A stretch of DNA of 64,000 nucleotides, from assembly GCA_900470805.1 (NCBI GenBank), contig UCCA01000023.1, positions 310,001-374,000 of the forward strand, in the 5' to 3' direction. A program made the position numbers and the translations under genes. This document shows, piece after piece, positions 9,463 to 18,972 of the stretch (the first letter of the stretch is position 1; each line of letters starts with the position of its first letter). The notes beneath the pieces are model-generated. The model saw only the letters and a program-made list of their open reading frames with translations, was not told where the DNA came from and made no database searches. Origin of the DNA: Hyphomicrobiales bacterium. GTDB taxonomy: Bacteria; Pseudomonadota; Alphaproteobacteria; Rhizobiales; Rhizobiaceae.

Positions 9463-9792
9463 CAGCGGGCGGGGACAATCGCGACGTGTTCAATTGATAT
9501 GTGCTGCGCAAGAACGGGGCCGATGGATCGGTATCCGCCCTTATAGTTGGAACATCGAACTCGACCTCGATGATGCTGGAGCGCTTCTGGGACGGACCCA
9601 TTGGTTCAAACGTGAGCACCGTTGATTGGCAGGCGATTGCCTTGGAGAAATTTCCAGATGACTTCGTGATTGCCAGCAGGTGAAAGGATTTCGCGATAAG
9701 AGGCGATGCCAAGGAAACAAACTGCTGATCTGGCTACCGAAGCCCCGCCGGCGCGAGCTATGACTAACGGAAGCGCGATGACTGCCGTCTCG
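9463..9792. other. 330-bp stretch without a supported gene
   Basis: Short ORFs exist on both strands, but none has a convincing ribosome-binding site or recognisable domain. No terminator hairpin with a T-tract was found after the cyclase gene. Confidence 0.5.
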
Positions 9793-10011
9793 TCAATCGT
9801 GCAGGAGCATGTCCCTCATCGACTCGCCTTGTGTATCGTTCGGCGAAGCGTCCGAGGCACATTCCACTGGAGCCGCCACAGCTAGCTCGACCGGCCCGGT
9901 CGAAGCCGTCCGAAGGCCGTGGTCGGGAAGGTGCCGCGCCGCAAACACAGCCAGCACGAGAAGCAGTAGTCTGAAGATGAAGGCTCGCAGGATCTTCTCG
10001 GTCGCGTCCAT
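9793..10011 (-). CDS. Small single-pass membrane or secreted protein, hypothetical
   Basis: 72-aa ORF starting at an ATG preceded on its strand by AGGAAAA at good spacing. A short basic start (MDATEKILR) is followed by a strongly hydrophobic helix (AFIFRLLLLVLAVFAA) and a polar, acidic tail. This is either a signal anchor or a non-cleaved export signal. It is divergent from the LysR gene at 10128. I do not recognise the family. The start codon could also lie upstream of 10011, but the ribosome-binding site supports this one. Confidence 0.5.
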   Translation of the reverse strand: MDATEKILRAFIFRLLLLVLAVFAARHLPDHGLRTASTGPVELAVAAPVECASDASPNDTQGESMRDMLLHD

Positions 10012-10089
10012 GGTTTTCCTGGCTCTGTTAATGATACGCACATGATCTCCAGCAGGCGACACGGCACAATGAGGAAGATACAAGGGAAG

Positions 10090-10108
10090 CCTTCGGCAAA
10101 TCCGAAGG
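10090..10108 (+). promoter_or_regulatory. Stem-loop in LysR 5' leader
   Basis: CCTTCGG, a 5-nt loop CAAAT, then CCGAAGG: a perfect 7-bp stem ending 19 bp before the LysR start. It lies in the divergent intergenic region and could be a leader hairpin or an operator half. There is no T-tract, so it is not a terminator. Confidence 0.4.
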
Positions 10109-10127
10109 GTCGTGGTCGGGAGGAAAT

Positions 10128-11012
10128 ATGCGCTTTGACATGACGGATCTCCGCCTGTTTCTCCATGTCGTGGAGGCGGAGAGCATCACGCAAGGATCCG
10201 AACGCGCGGGCATGGCCTTGGCGTCTGCGAGCGCGCGCATCCGTGGAATGGAGGAGATGAGCGGCGTGCCGCTGCTAGACCGCGGCGCGCGTGGGGTGCG
10301 GCCGACGCAGGCAGGTGACGCCCTCGCCCACCATGCCCGCATCGTGCTCGGACAGATGGAGCAGATGCGCGGCGACCTGCAGCTGTACGCGAAGGGACTG
10401 CGAGGTCAGATCCGCCTGCTATCCGGGCGCGCCGCGATGGCCCACCTGCCGGAAGCCCTTCGGCGCTTTCTGATCGACCACCCAACCATAGATGTTGATT
10501 TGGAGGAGCGGCAAAGCCCCGATGTCGTTGCCGCCGTCGCGGGAGCTCTGGCCGATCTTGGCATCGCTGCGGACACGACGGACACTGGCTCGCTTGAGAC
10601 CCGGCCATTCAAGACCGACAGGCTCGTTGTGATCGCCGCTTTGGAGCATCCACTGGCGGGAAAGGGATCGGTCGCGTTCCGCGACGTCCTCAATGAACCT
10701 TTCGTCGGTCTACCTTCTGATAGCGCGTTGCAAGGCCACCTCGCGACCCATGCAGCGCGCGAAGGCCGGCAGTTCAAGCTTCGCATTCGCCTCGATAGCT
10801 TCGAGGACATCTGCACGATGGTGGCGAGCGGGGTGGGGCTGGCGATCGTTCCTGACATCTACGCGAGCCGCTATCATGAAGCACTTTCGTTTGCTGTCGT
10901 TCCGCTGTCGGACACCTGGGCACTGCGGCACCTTCTCATCTGCTCGCGCAATTTCGCCGCCCTACCCGTGCATGCAAGACGGCTGGTAGAGTACCTGTCA
11001 GCTGGCAATTGA
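10128..11012 (+). CDS. LysR-family transcriptional regulator
   Basis: 294-aa LysR regulator. The N-terminal winged HTH spans residues 4-63 (LRLFLHVVEAESITQGSERAG), but the usual ALS-type recognition segment reads GMALASASARIRGME. The effector-binding domain follows from about residue 90. GGGAGGAAAT gives a strong ribosome-binding site. It probably controls the + strand catabolic run that starts 176 bp downstream (DUF1348 protein, hydrolases), since LysR regulators usually act on neighbours. Inducer unknown. Confidence 0.9.
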   Translation: MRFDMTDLRLFLHVVEAESITQGSERAGMALASASARIRGMEEMSGVPLLDRGARGVRPTQAGDALAHHARIVLGQMEQMRGDLQLYAKGLRGQIRLLSGRAAMAHLPEALRRFLIDHPTIDVDLEERQSPDVVAAVAGALADLGIAADTTDTGSLETRPFKTDRLVVIAALEHPLAGKGSVAFRDVLNEPFVGLPSDSALQGHLATHAAREGRQFKLRIRLDSFEDICTMVASGVGLAIVPDIYASRYHEALSFAVVPLSDTWALRHLLICSRNFAALPVHARRLVEYLSAGN

Positions 11013-11187
11013 GCGGCACCGAGCTCCCGACCAGCGGGTTTCCAAGAGCGCCCCTCTAAAACACGCCAACGAAGCTCTTTACATCGTGATCGATTGATCG
11101 GAATCGCATTGGCTAAAATATCCAAAAAAGAGTGACAAAGCGAAACTGTCGCTTATTGTTTCGGCAAATCAATCCGGAACAATCATT

Positions 11188-11652
11188 ATGTCACGTCCTC
11201 CGCTTCCCCCCTTCAACGAACAGAGCGCCATCGAAAAGGTACGACTTGCTGAAGATGGTTGGAACAGCCGGGATCCTGCCAAAGTCGCACTCGCCTACAC
11301 GGAGGATACGCGCTGGCGTAACCGCGCCGAGTTCGTTACCAATCGCGCGGAAGCCGAAGCCTTCCTCACCCGCAAGTGGAACAGGGAAATCGACTACCGG
11401 CTGATCAAGGAACTCTGGGCATTCACTGGAAACCGGATCGCGGTGCGTTATGCCTACGAATATCATGACGACAGTGGACAGTGGTTCCGTGCCTATGGCA
11501 ACGAGAATTGGGAGTTCGCCGAAGACGGCTTGATGCGGGCGCGTCATGCCAGCATCAATGAACATCCGATCACTGAAGCCGACCGTAAGTTCCGCTGGCC
11601 GCTTGGCCGCCGTCCGGATGACCATCCCGGTCTCAGCCACTTTGGCTTTTAG
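11188..11652 (+). CDS. DUF1348 nuclear-transport-factor-2-like protein
   Basis: 154-aa protein of the SnoaL/NTF2-like DUF1348 family, recognised from NSRDPAKVALAYTEDTRWRNR, EFLTRKW-type segment (here AFLTRKWNREIDYRLIKELW) and GNENWEFAEDGLM. The family forms a cone-shaped cavity but has no established reaction. It begins 176 bp after the LysR gene and is the first gene of the presumptive regulon. It is followed by 282 bp with no clear gene before the secreted hydrolase. Confidence 0.85.
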   Translation: MSRPPLPPFNEQSAIEKVRLAEDGWNSRDPAKVALAYTEDTRWRNRAEFVTNRAEAEAFLTRKWNREIDYRLIKELWAFTGNRIAVRYAYEYHDDSGQWFRAYGNENWEFAEDGLMRARHASINEHPITEADRKFRWPLGRRPDDHPGLSHFGF

Positions 11653-11934
11653 CAGAAGCACCGGTTGAATGCCTTGCCGACGCCTTTCCAACCATGAAGG
11701 CGAGCACGTTTTTCCGCCTATCCGCAGGGCTGCAAACTTGATGAAAGTGGCATTCATCCGGTCCGCTCAGATATCTGCCGTGGTTGCTTGCGCCGCACCG
11801 CCAGTCGTGCGCTAGCCACGGCCGACTGTTCAACTTTTTACCCTTATTTATCCCAGGCTCGAAGACTGCTGGTGCTAGTCCTTTCTCCAGAGGCGCTGAT
11901 GTTCGATCAGCACCCATTTGGAAAAGGAAGCATC

Positions 11935-12906
11935 ATGAAAAAGCACCTTCTCGCCACTGTCGCACTTCTTATGGCTATCTCACCCGTAGCGGCAGAAGCC
12001 CGCTGCGTGCCGAACAACGCGGTCATCGCCGCGAAGGCTGTTCCCGTCATTCAGTACAAAAACACAATGATTGACGGTGTGAAGGTCTTCTACCGTGAAG
12101 CCGGCCCCAAGGACGCACCGGTCCTGCTCCTTTTGCACGGCTTCCCGACCTCGTCACATATGTTCCGCAACCTCATTCCACTACTCGCGGACCGCTACCG
12201 CGTGATCGCGCCCGACTATCCCGGATATGGCCAGAGTGACGCACCTGATCACACCAAGTTCTCCTACACATTCGCGAACCTGACCGATATCGTCGACAAG
12301 CTTGCCGAAAAGGTGGGAGCCGATCGCTACAGCATGTATGTCATGGATTACGGCGCACCGATCGGCTACCGGCTGGCGCTGAAACACCCAGACAGGGTCG
12401 AAACGCTGATCGTGCAGAACGGCAATGCGTACACCGAAGGCCTCGCCGCATTCTGGGACCCGATCAAAGCCTATTGGGCCGAGAAAACGCCGGAACGTCG
12501 GGAAGCGCTCGCCGGGTTGGTCACGCTCGAAACGACGAAGTTCCAGTACACCGATGGCATGGGTGATGCCGCACATATCAGCCCCGACAACTGGGTGGTC
12601 GATCAGGCGCTCCTCGATCGCCCTGGCAACAAGGATATCCAGCTCGACCTCTTGGGCGACTACGGCAGCAATGTACCGCTTTACCCGCAGTTCCAGGCCT
12701 TCTTCCGTGATCGCCAGCCGCCAACACTGATCGTGTGGGGTAAGAACGACAAGATCTTCCCAGAGTCCGGCGCCCACCCTTATCTCCGCGATCTCCCGAA
12801 CGCCGAGATGCACATTCTCGACAGTGGCCACTTCGCCCTTGAGGACAAGCTCGACGTGATGGCGCCGCTCATCCGCGACTTCCTTGACCGCAAGGTCTGC
12901 AACTAA
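11935..12906 (+). CDS. Secreted alpha/beta hydrolase, haloalkane dehalogenase/epoxide hydrolase type
   Basis: 323-aa hydrolase with a Sec signal peptide (MKKHLLATVALLMAISPVAA, then EA), so probably periplasmic. Fold markers: oxyanion strand LLHGFPTSSHMF, nucleophile elbow YVMDYGAPIG with aspartate in the nucleophile position, acid Asp in WGKNDKIFP and catalytic His in DSGHFALED. An Asp nucleophile is the haloalkane-dehalogenase/epoxide-hydrolase arrangement. The start at 11935 is chosen because GGAAAAGGAAG precedes it and the signal peptide begins there. Its closest relative in the window is the cytoplasmic hydrolase at 13700, apparently a duplicate. Confidence 0.88.
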   Translation: MKKHLLATVALLMAISPVAAEARCVPNNAVIAAKAVPVIQYKNTMIDGVKVFYREAGPKDAPVLLLLHGFPTSSHMFRNLIPLLADRYRVIAPDYPGYGQSDAPDHTKFSYTFANLTDIVDKLAEKVGADRYSMYVMDYGAPIGYRLALKHPDRVETLIVQNGNAYTEGLAAFWDPIKAYWAEKTPERREALAGLVTLETTKFQYTDGMGDAAHISPDNWVVDQALLDRPGNKDIQLDLLGDYGSNVPLYPQFQAFFRDRQPPTLIVWGKNDKIFPESGAHPYLRDLPNAEMHILDSGHFALEDKLDVMAPLIRDFLDRKVCN

Positions 12907-12914
12907 GCCATTCC

Positions 12915-12933
12915 GCGGGGCCAACGGCCCCGC
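12915..12933 (+). promoter_or_regulatory. Intercistronic GC-rich hairpin
   Basis: GCGGGGCC, loop AAC, GGCCCCGC: a perfect 8-bp stem directly after the secreted hydrolase stop and 27 bp before the next start. There is no T-tract. It may stabilise the upstream mRNA or attenuate downstream expression. Confidence 0.5.
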
Positions 12934-12959
12934 AGCCACCCATTTCAAAGGAAATAATC

Positions 12960-13703
12960 ATGACCAATCCCGGTTCGGGCACCCAGGCAACTGGGGCGTC
13001 ATCCCTCTCGATCGTCCTTGTGCACGGTGCCTTTGTCAACGGCTCCGGATGGCAGCAGGTCCATGACGAACTTGTTGGCCGTGGGTTCGAAGTGCTTGTC
13101 GCCCAACACCCGACGACTTCGCTTGTGGACGACGTTGCCGCCATCGAGCGCCTAATTGCCGCTGCTCGCCACCCAGTGCTGCTGGTGGGCCACAGCTACG
13201 GTGGAGCCGTTATCACGGAGGCTGGCGCCAACCCCAAGGTGCAGTCGCTGGCCTATGTTGCGGCTTTCGTGCCGGATGTCGGCGAGTCTGTCGCGGCGCT
13301 GAACGACGCGCCGGAAGAGCCCGGCGAGACGAAGGCGCCGTTGCTGCCACCGCAGGATGGTTACCTCCTTGTCGATCCGGCCCGGTTTCCTGACGCGTTT
13401 GCCGCCGATATCGACAACGCGACGACGCGGTTCATGGCGGCGGCACAGCTGCCATGGGGCCTTGCGGCAGTCACAACGCCCCTCAAGCACGCATCATGGA
13501 AGACCAAGCCCAGCTTCTATCTCGTCGCCTCCGCCGACAAGATGGTGCCTCCAAGCGCGCAGCGCCGGATGGCTGTGCGTGCCGGGGCAGCGATTACCGA
13601 AATCGAGAGCAGCCACGCCGTGATGATGTCGCACCCGAAGCAAGTCGCAGCATTCATCGCCGCCGCGTCAGCCACAACCCCAACTCAGGGAGACGGACAA
13701 TGA
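12960..13703 (+). CDS. Alpha/beta hydrolase, serine type
   Basis: 247-aa cytoplasmic hydrolase. SIVLVHGAFVNGSGW is the oxyanion strand, VGHSYGGAVI holds the Ser nucleophile and the C-terminal ESSHAVMMSHP supplies the His. This pattern is typical of small esterase-like hydrolases annotated broadly as alpha/beta hydrolase. The stop overlaps the next gene's start (ATGA at 13700-13703). Substrate not readable. Confidence 0.88.
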   Translation: MTNPGSGTQATGASSLSIVLVHGAFVNGSGWQQVHDELVGRGFEVLVAQHPTTSLVDDVAAIERLIAAARHPVLLVGHSYGGAVITEAGANPKVQSLAYVAAFVPDVGESVAALNDAPEEPGETKAPLLPPQDGYLLVDPARFPDAFAADIDNATTRFMAAAQLPWGLAAVTTPLKHASWKTKPSFYLVASADKMVPPSAQRRMAVRAGAAITEIESSHAVMMSHPKQVAAFIAAASATTPTQGDGQ

Positions 13704-14572
13704 CCCAGCCCGTCACCTACCACCGGACCACCAATGTGGACGGCATGAAAATCTTCTACCGCGAGGCGGGAGAGATAGACGCACCTGTCGTCGTGTTACT
13801 GCACGGCTTTCCGAGTTCTTCGCATATGTACCGCAACCTTATTCCGGCGCTGGCCGATCGCTATCACGTGATCGCTCCAGATCTTCCGGGGTTCGGTCTT
13901 TCGGACATGCCTTCATCGAGCGACTTCGAATACGGCTTTGCCGCTTTCTCTAACGTCGTCACCAACCTTCTCGATCAGCTGGGCATTGAGCGTTATTCCC
14001 TCTACGTCATGGATTACGGTGCTCCGACCGGGTTTCGTGTTGCACTCGCGCATCCGGATCGAGTGACCGCGCTGATCGTCCAGAACGGCAATGCCTATGA
14101 GGATGGGATGGGGGATTTCTGGGCTCCCACGCGGGCCTACTGGAACGACAACGGCCCCGTAAACCGCGACGCGATGCGGCCTTTTCTCTCGCTTGACGGT
14201 ACGCGCTTCCAATATCTCGCCGGCACCCGGGACGAGGCGCGGATCGACCCGGCGGCGTGGCTCTACGATCAACTCTTCCTCGATCGTCCGGGCAACGTCG
14301 AAATCCAGCTGGACATCATCTACGACTACCGGACCAACATCGCGCTCTACCCCGCATTTCACGCTTATCTGCGGGAGTATCGGCCGCCTGCTCTGATCCT
14401 ATGGGGCGAGAATGATCCCATCTTCCTGGCCGACGGTGCACGCGCCTTCCTCCGTGACCTTCCCGACGCCGAGCTTCACCTCTTCGACACCGGACATTTC
14501 GCCCTTGAGGACAAGGCGGACGAGATGATCCCCGTAATGCGCGACTTCCTAGCCCGCCACCTGACCAAGTAA
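13700..14572 (+). CDS. Alpha/beta hydrolase with Asp nucleophile, paralogue of 11935 gene
   Basis: 290-aa hydrolase without a signal peptide. It shares long stretches with the protein at 11935: HGFPSSSHMYRNLIP, YVMDYGAPTGFRVAL, ALIVQNGNAYEDG and DTGHFALEDK. Catalytic Asp, acid Asp (WGENDPIF) and His are all retained. It starts inside the stop of the serine hydrolase, so the two are translationally coupled. An upstream in-frame extension exists (from 13454) but overlaps the previous gene and is rejected. The pair looks like a duplication giving periplasmic and cytoplasmic versions of one activity. Confidence 0.88.
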   Translation: MTQPVTYHRTTNVDGMKIFYREAGEIDAPVVVLLHGFPSSSHMYRNLIPALADRYHVIAPDLPGFGLSDMPSSSDFEYGFAAFSNVVTNLLDQLGIERYSLYVMDYGAPTGFRVALAHPDRVTALIVQNGNAYEDGMGDFWAPTRAYWNDNGPVNRDAMRPFLSLDGTRFQYLAGTRDEARIDPAAWLYDQLFLDRPGNVEIQLDIIYDYRTNIALYPAFHAYLREYRPPALILWGENDPIFLADGARAFLRDLPDAELHLFDTGHFALEDKADEMIPVMRDFLARHLTK

Positions 14573-14598
14573 CTCAACCTCGAAGAAGGATGACGACC

Positions 14599-15276
14599 AT
14601 GTACAATAGTAAATCCAAGCCAAGTGTGCTTCCGACAGGTGGTGGCGGCGCCCTTATCGATCCGTCTGACGCCCTGATCCTACTTCTGGATCACCAGTCG
14701 GGACTGTTCCAGACAGTCAAGGACATTTCGGTTTCCGATCTCCGGCGGAATGTGGAGGTGATCGCCAAGCTCGCCACACTCCTCAACATCCCGGTCATAA
14801 CGACAGCCTCCGAGCCTGCCGGCACCAACGGTCCGCTGATGCCCGAGATCCACGAACTCGCTCCGCACGCCGTCTACGTGCCGCGCAAGGGTGAAGTGAA
14901 CGCATGGGACAATGACGATTTCGTCGCCCGGGTTCGCTCGACCGGCCGTAACACTCTTATCATGGCGGGCGTTTGGACGAGTGTCTGCGTGATGTTTCCA
15001 GCACTGGACGCCCGCGCCGCCGGTTACGACGTCTATGCGGTCCTCGATGCGTCGGGGGATCCGAGCGAAATGGCCTCGCGCATTTCACTTGCCCGTTTCG
15101 TGCAAGGCGGCGTCAAGCCGACATCGACCAACGCATTGCTCTCGGAACTCCACCGCACTTGGGCGCGACCCGAGGCTGCCGAACTCGGCAGGCTGTACGG
15201 ACTGGTCGCGCCCAACTATGCGGCCGTGGCAGAAAGCTATACGCGCGCCCAGCAGACCGCGAGAGAGGCAATCTAG
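14599..15276 (+). CDS. Isochorismatase-family cysteine hydrolase (YcaC-like)
   Basis: 225-aa hydrolase of the isochorismatase/nicotinamidase superfamily. The catalytic triad is visible: Asp in LLLDHQSGLF, Lys in VPRKGEVNAW and Cys in AGVWTSVCVMFP. The ATG at 14599 is preferred over one at 14590 because GAAGAAGG abuts the latter but is well spaced for the former. It follows the coupled hydrolases by 26 bp in the same operon. Members hydrolyse amides or related bonds; the substrate here is unknown. Confidence 0.87.
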   Translation: MYNSKSKPSVLPTGGGGALIDPSDALILLLDHQSGLFQTVKDISVSDLRRNVEVIAKLATLLNIPVITTASEPAGTNGPLMPEIHELAPHAVYVPRKGEVNAWDNDDFVARVRSTGRNTLIMAGVWTSVCVMFPALDARAAGYDVYAVLDASGDPSEMASRISLARFVQGGVKPTSTNALLSELHRTWARPEAAELGRLYGLVAPNYAAVAESYTRAQQTAREAI

Positions 15277-15329
15277 CCTCACCCGGATCCGTCGCCCGGC
15301 GAACCACCACAGCTTTAGGAAGATAAGAT

Positions 15330-15959
15330 ATGACTTATGGTTTCATGGATATCGCGATCACTCCTGCAGTTCGCAGGGCGCAAGCAGAGATGGGAGCGGA
15401 TCGTCTTTGGTCCGACTTCAAGGGGCAGCGCGAATTCGACCGGTTCTCTGCCAGGGAAACAGCGTTCATCGCACAGCGCGACAGCTTCTACATGGCCTCG
15501 GTCTCGGAAACAGGCTGGCCTTATGTCCAGCATCGCGGCGGACCTCCGGGCTTTCTCAAGGTGCTCGACGATCGCACGTTTGCCTTCGTCGATTATCGCG
15601 GCAATCGCCAATATATCAGCACCGGCAATCTGGCAGAGAATGACCGGACATGCTTGTTCCTGATGGACTACCCCTCCCGTACGCGCCTGAAGATCTATGC
15701 CCGCGCCGAGAAGATCGAACTCGACACGGATCCAGCACTCACGGAGAGCATCACCGACCGTCGTTGTGGAGCCAGGGCTGAACGCATTTTCAAGCTGAAG
15801 CTTGAAGCGTTCGACTGGAACTGTCCGCAACATATCGTGCCGCGGTACACCGAAGCCGAATTTCTGGCGGCCTCGCAGCACCTTCTGGACAAGGTCGCGC
15901 AGCTCCAGCGCGAGAACGCGTCGCTGCGTGAACGTCTCGACGCACCACGAAAGGAGTGA
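15330..15959 (+). CDS. Pyridoxamine-5'-phosphate-oxidase-like flavin protein
   Basis: 209-aa protein with the split-barrel PNPOx fold: FIAQRDSFYMASVSETGWPY is the first strand pair and YVQHRGGPPGFLK the flavin-phosphate region. The C-terminus is a coiled-coil-like helix (LLDKVAQLQRENASLRERL). Such proteins bind FMN or F420 and often reduce or sense small molecules. It has a good AGGAAG site. It is last in the + strand hydrolase operon and convergent with the large regulator at 16014, with 54 bp between stops. Confidence 0.85.
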   Translation: MTYGFMDIAITPAVRRAQAEMGADRLWSDFKGQREFDRFSARETAFIAQRDSFYMASVSETGWPYVQHRGGPPGFLKVLDDRTFAFVDYRGNRQYISTGNLAENDRTCLFLMDYPSRTRLKIYARAEKIELDTDPALTESITDRRCGARAERIFKLKLEAFDWNCPQHIVPRYTEAEFLAASQHLLDKVAQLQRENASLRERLDAPRKE

Positions 15960-16013
15960 GCGGCTTGAAACCCGTTGCCAGCAGTCTTTGACCTCAAGAC
16001 CGATGTGGCAAGG

Positions 16014-18752
16014 TCAGTGAAAGTCCATCGCAGCCATCGCAAGCCGCGTCCGCTTGGTCGCTGCGCCCGCACCGATGGCAAGCGCGCTGTGCAAAGACCT
16101 CTGGAAATGGCGCATTGCTTGGCGTGGGCGGGCGTTCCCAGCTTCAATCATACCCGCAACGCGCCAAAGATCTGGATGCCACCAACGTTCCTCGCGTATC
16201 CCGATTTCGCCGAGCACGGCGCGCAGGCTATGCTCCGCGAGTTGGATCTCGCCTGCGGCAAGATAGGCCTCCGCCAGCAGGCTTCGGTAGAATGGAACGC
16301 GAGCACGCCAGCTTCCCCTGAGCAATCCGGCAATGCTGTCTTGCATCAAGGCAAAACCAGCTTTGTCACCTTGAGCCGACTTGATAGCGCCGGCGAAGAA
16401 CGTCGCTGTCCCCTCGTAAATGCCAACACTTTCACGCCGACTGACGTCGGCCAGTTGCCGCTGGAGCCGCGTAGCTGTTTCCAGATCGCCTTCCACGAAA
16501 GCGATAGGAAGACCCGCCAATGAGATTGCATTGCCCAAGGAGATCATGTGATCAAGATCGGCGGCACGATCGATGGCACGACCGGCCAGATCGGCGGCGC
16601 GATCAGGGTCACCCTGTAACCAGGACAGAAACGCCTGGGACAGTCGAATGCCGACCGGCAAATCGACCTGGAACCGTGACAATCCATGCCCGTCTTCCAG
16701 ATCGCCCCAATCATGCATCAGCGCCTCCAGATGGGCTGATGCCGAATTGAGCTCGCCTGCGTATATCTTGATATGCGCCAGCAGGCGCTTGCCATCAGGC
16801 GCTGTCGTCCAATCCAAACCCTTTGCTGCCGCAAAAGCGTTCATGTTGCGTAACGCCGTGCGTGGCCGGCCAGAATACGCGAGGAAAACAGCCTGTCCGC
16901 ACACCGAGCGCACCTGAAACTCGGCATTGCCCGACCGGTTCGCATGGAAGATGCTTTCACGCCAAGCATCGTCGGTTTGGGGGTGCATGTGGCGTGCCAG
17001 CGTCATCGCCCAGGCCCGTGCGGTGGAAAGCTTCGCTCGCCCCAACGGCGCGAGCCCGACCAATGCCGCACTGTTTGAGCTTGCAAGATCAATAGCCTCC
17101 AGCATTTCCCTGAACGCCGAAAGCTCTTGCCACAACGGCAATGCAGCAACCACCAGTTCGATACCCAATGCGGCGTCGCCTGCCGGATCGAACGCCCAGG
17201 CGATAGCAGCACGGACATCATCAATATGTCTTCGATATTTCCCGAGCCATTCGCGAGACGTCTGCGATGACCATTCCCGTTCCGCGATCTGTAGCTTGTC
17301 TCTTGTCCGGACGGCGAACTGCCGTCGTACCTTCTCCCTGTAAAGTGAACTCAGCAAACGCCGCGCAGCATAGGCGCTGGTGCTCTCCGCCAGCCTGTAA
17401 TGCATGGTCCCGCCGTCGTATTGCGCGGAAACCAGCGATTTTGCGACAAGCTGGGACAGGGCGTCGCGTCCCGCCATAGGTTCAAGATCGCCGGCGGAAT
17501 ACATGGCTTCAACGTCATCAGCGTTGAAACGGCCCGAAAATACCGACAGCAGACCGAGCAAGACAGCCTCGTGGTCAGGAAGAAGCCGATAGCTCCAGTC
17601 GAGCGTGGCCTCCAGCGATTGGTGACGCAAGGGTGCATCCCTTGCGCCTCGGTTCATCGTATCGAAGCCATCCTTGAAGAGGTTATCGAGCGCCGAGGGT
17701 GCAAGGACACTGGCCGTACCGGCGGCCAGTTCGATAGCAAGTGCCAATCCGTCCAGCCGTGTGCAGATCGAAACGACACTGCGAACATATTCGTCGGTGG
17801 GTTGATCATCCCTTGAGCCGTACGCCTTCGAAATGAAGAGCTGGATTGCCGGAAACTGCAGCGCTTCGCTGGCGGAGAGCGTTGTCGTCTCGTTTGGGTA
17901 GGCCAACCCGGAAAGGAAATGGATTTTCTCGAGCCGAGTCCGTAAGGGTTCGCGGCTGGTCGCGACAATGCGGGCGGCAGGAACTTCCGATGATATCCGT
18001 TCGACCACCGTCGCTGCCATCGCAATGACGTGCTCACAATTGTCGATAACCAGAAGCAGCTTGTTGCTACGAAGGACGTCGATCACGCCAGCGATCGGAT
18101 CGTCAAATCCGAGGGAGACGCCGAGAGCGGATGCGATCGCTGGCACCACAAATCGTGGATCGCTGAGCGTTGAAAGATCCGCAAAGGCAATCGCTTCGCC
18201 TGCCACGCAGGATTGCTGAGCGACGGTAACCGCAATTGACGTCTTTCCGGCTCCGCCTGGCCCGACGATGGTGACGTAACCGGGTTGATCAAGCTTCTCC
18301 GAGATCTGTCGGATCGCATCATCGCGACCGAGGAGCTGCCGAACGTTGGGAGGAGCGATATGGTGGCTTGTGCTCGAAACGACTTGCCGTGCCGGCGCCG
18401 GGCTATCGCTTTCCAAGGTGGCGACGAACTTGTATCCACGCCCCGCGATGGTAACGATGTACTCCGTGGCGGGATCGAGTTCGGCCAGCGAGCGTCGAAG
18501 GTTGCCGACATTGACCTTCAAGTTATGGTCGTGGACGATATAGTCCGGCCATACATGCGCGAACAAATCTGCTTTGCTGACCACCTCGCCAGCCCGCGCT
18601 ACGAGTAGGGTGAGAATATCGAAACCTCGCCCGCCCAACCCGACGGCCCGTCCCTTATACAAGAGAGCTTGAGCCTCTGGCATCAGCCGGAAATCGCCGA
18701 ACTGGTAGGCGGCTTGTTTTGACAAAATACGCGACCCACCGTCGTTCGACAC
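16014..18752 (-). CDS. Large OmpR-type winged-helix regulator with STAND/AAA-type ATPase and TPR-like C-terminus
   Basis: 912-aa cytoplasmic regulator. Residues 15-113 are an OmpR/PhoB-type winged helix (FGDFRLMPEAQALLYKG to IAGRGYKFVATLE), with no receiver domain. A P-loop ATPase follows: Walker A GPGGAGKT at 164-171, Walker B-like LLLVIDNCEHVI and sensor-like IVATSREPLRT. The C-terminal half is helical and repeat-like. This CadC/SARP-like architecture senses ligands through the C-terminal repeats and NTP state. It faces the hydrolase operon tail-to-tail, so its target is not obvious; it may regulate that operon or act elsewhere. Confidence 0.88.
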   Translation of the reverse strand: MSNDGGSRILSKQAAYQFGDFRLMPEAQALLYKGRAVGLGGRGFDILTLLVARAGEVVSKADLFAHVWPDYIVHDHNLKVNVGNLRRSLAELDPATEYIVTIAGRGYKFVATLESDSPAPARQVVSSTSHHIAPPNVRQLLGRDDAIRQISEKLDQPGYVTIVGPGGAGKTSIAVTVAQQSCVAGEAIAFADLSTLSDPRFVVPAIASALGVSLGFDDPIAGVIDVLRSNKLLLVIDNCEHVIAMAATVVERISSEVPAARIVATSREPLRTRLEKIHFLSGLAYPNETTTLSASEALQFPAIQLFISKAYGSRDDQPTDEYVRSVVSICTRLDGLALAIELAAGTASVLAPSALDNLFKDGFDTMNRGARDAPLRHQSLEATLDWSYRLLPDHEAVLLGLLSVFSGRFNADDVEAMYSAGDLEPMAGRDALSQLVAKSLVSAQYDGGTMHYRLAESTSAYAARRLLSSLYREKVRRQFAVRTRDKLQIAEREWSSQTSREWLGKYRRHIDDVRAAIAWAFDPAGDAALGIELVVAALPLWQELSAFREMLEAIDLASSNSAALVGLAPLGRAKLSTARAWAMTLARHMHPQTDDAWRESIFHANRSGNAEFQVRSVCGQAVFLAYSGRPRTALRNMNAFAAAKGLDWTTAPDGKRLLAHIKIYAGELNSASAHLEALMHDWGDLEDGHGLSRFQVDLPVGIRLSQAFLSWLQGDPDRAADLAGRAIDRAADLDHMISLGNAISLAGLPIAFVEGDLETATRLQRQLADVSRRESVGIYEGTATFFAGAIKSAQGDKAGFALMQDSIAGLLRGSWRARVPFYRSLLAEAYLAAGEIQLAEHSLRAVLGEIGIREERWWHPDLWRVAGMIEAGNARPRQAMRHFQRSLHSALAIGAGAATKRTRLAMAAMDFH

Positions 18753-18972
18753 CTAACCCTCACATGCTCAAAAAAGTCAAATATTACACCGCACTAGCCC
18801 ATCTGCAAGGCTTCCGTGTAAAAGGCCATAGAATTGCGCGGCGGCAGCTGATGGTGCCGCTATCCATTCGGACTGGTCGTTTCCTGGCGGCCGAAAACAT
18901 GCGGAGCGGCAACAACGCGCCAGCTTTTCCTCTGCAGCAATCATCCAAACGGCCACTTATTTTTGCCGCCAC

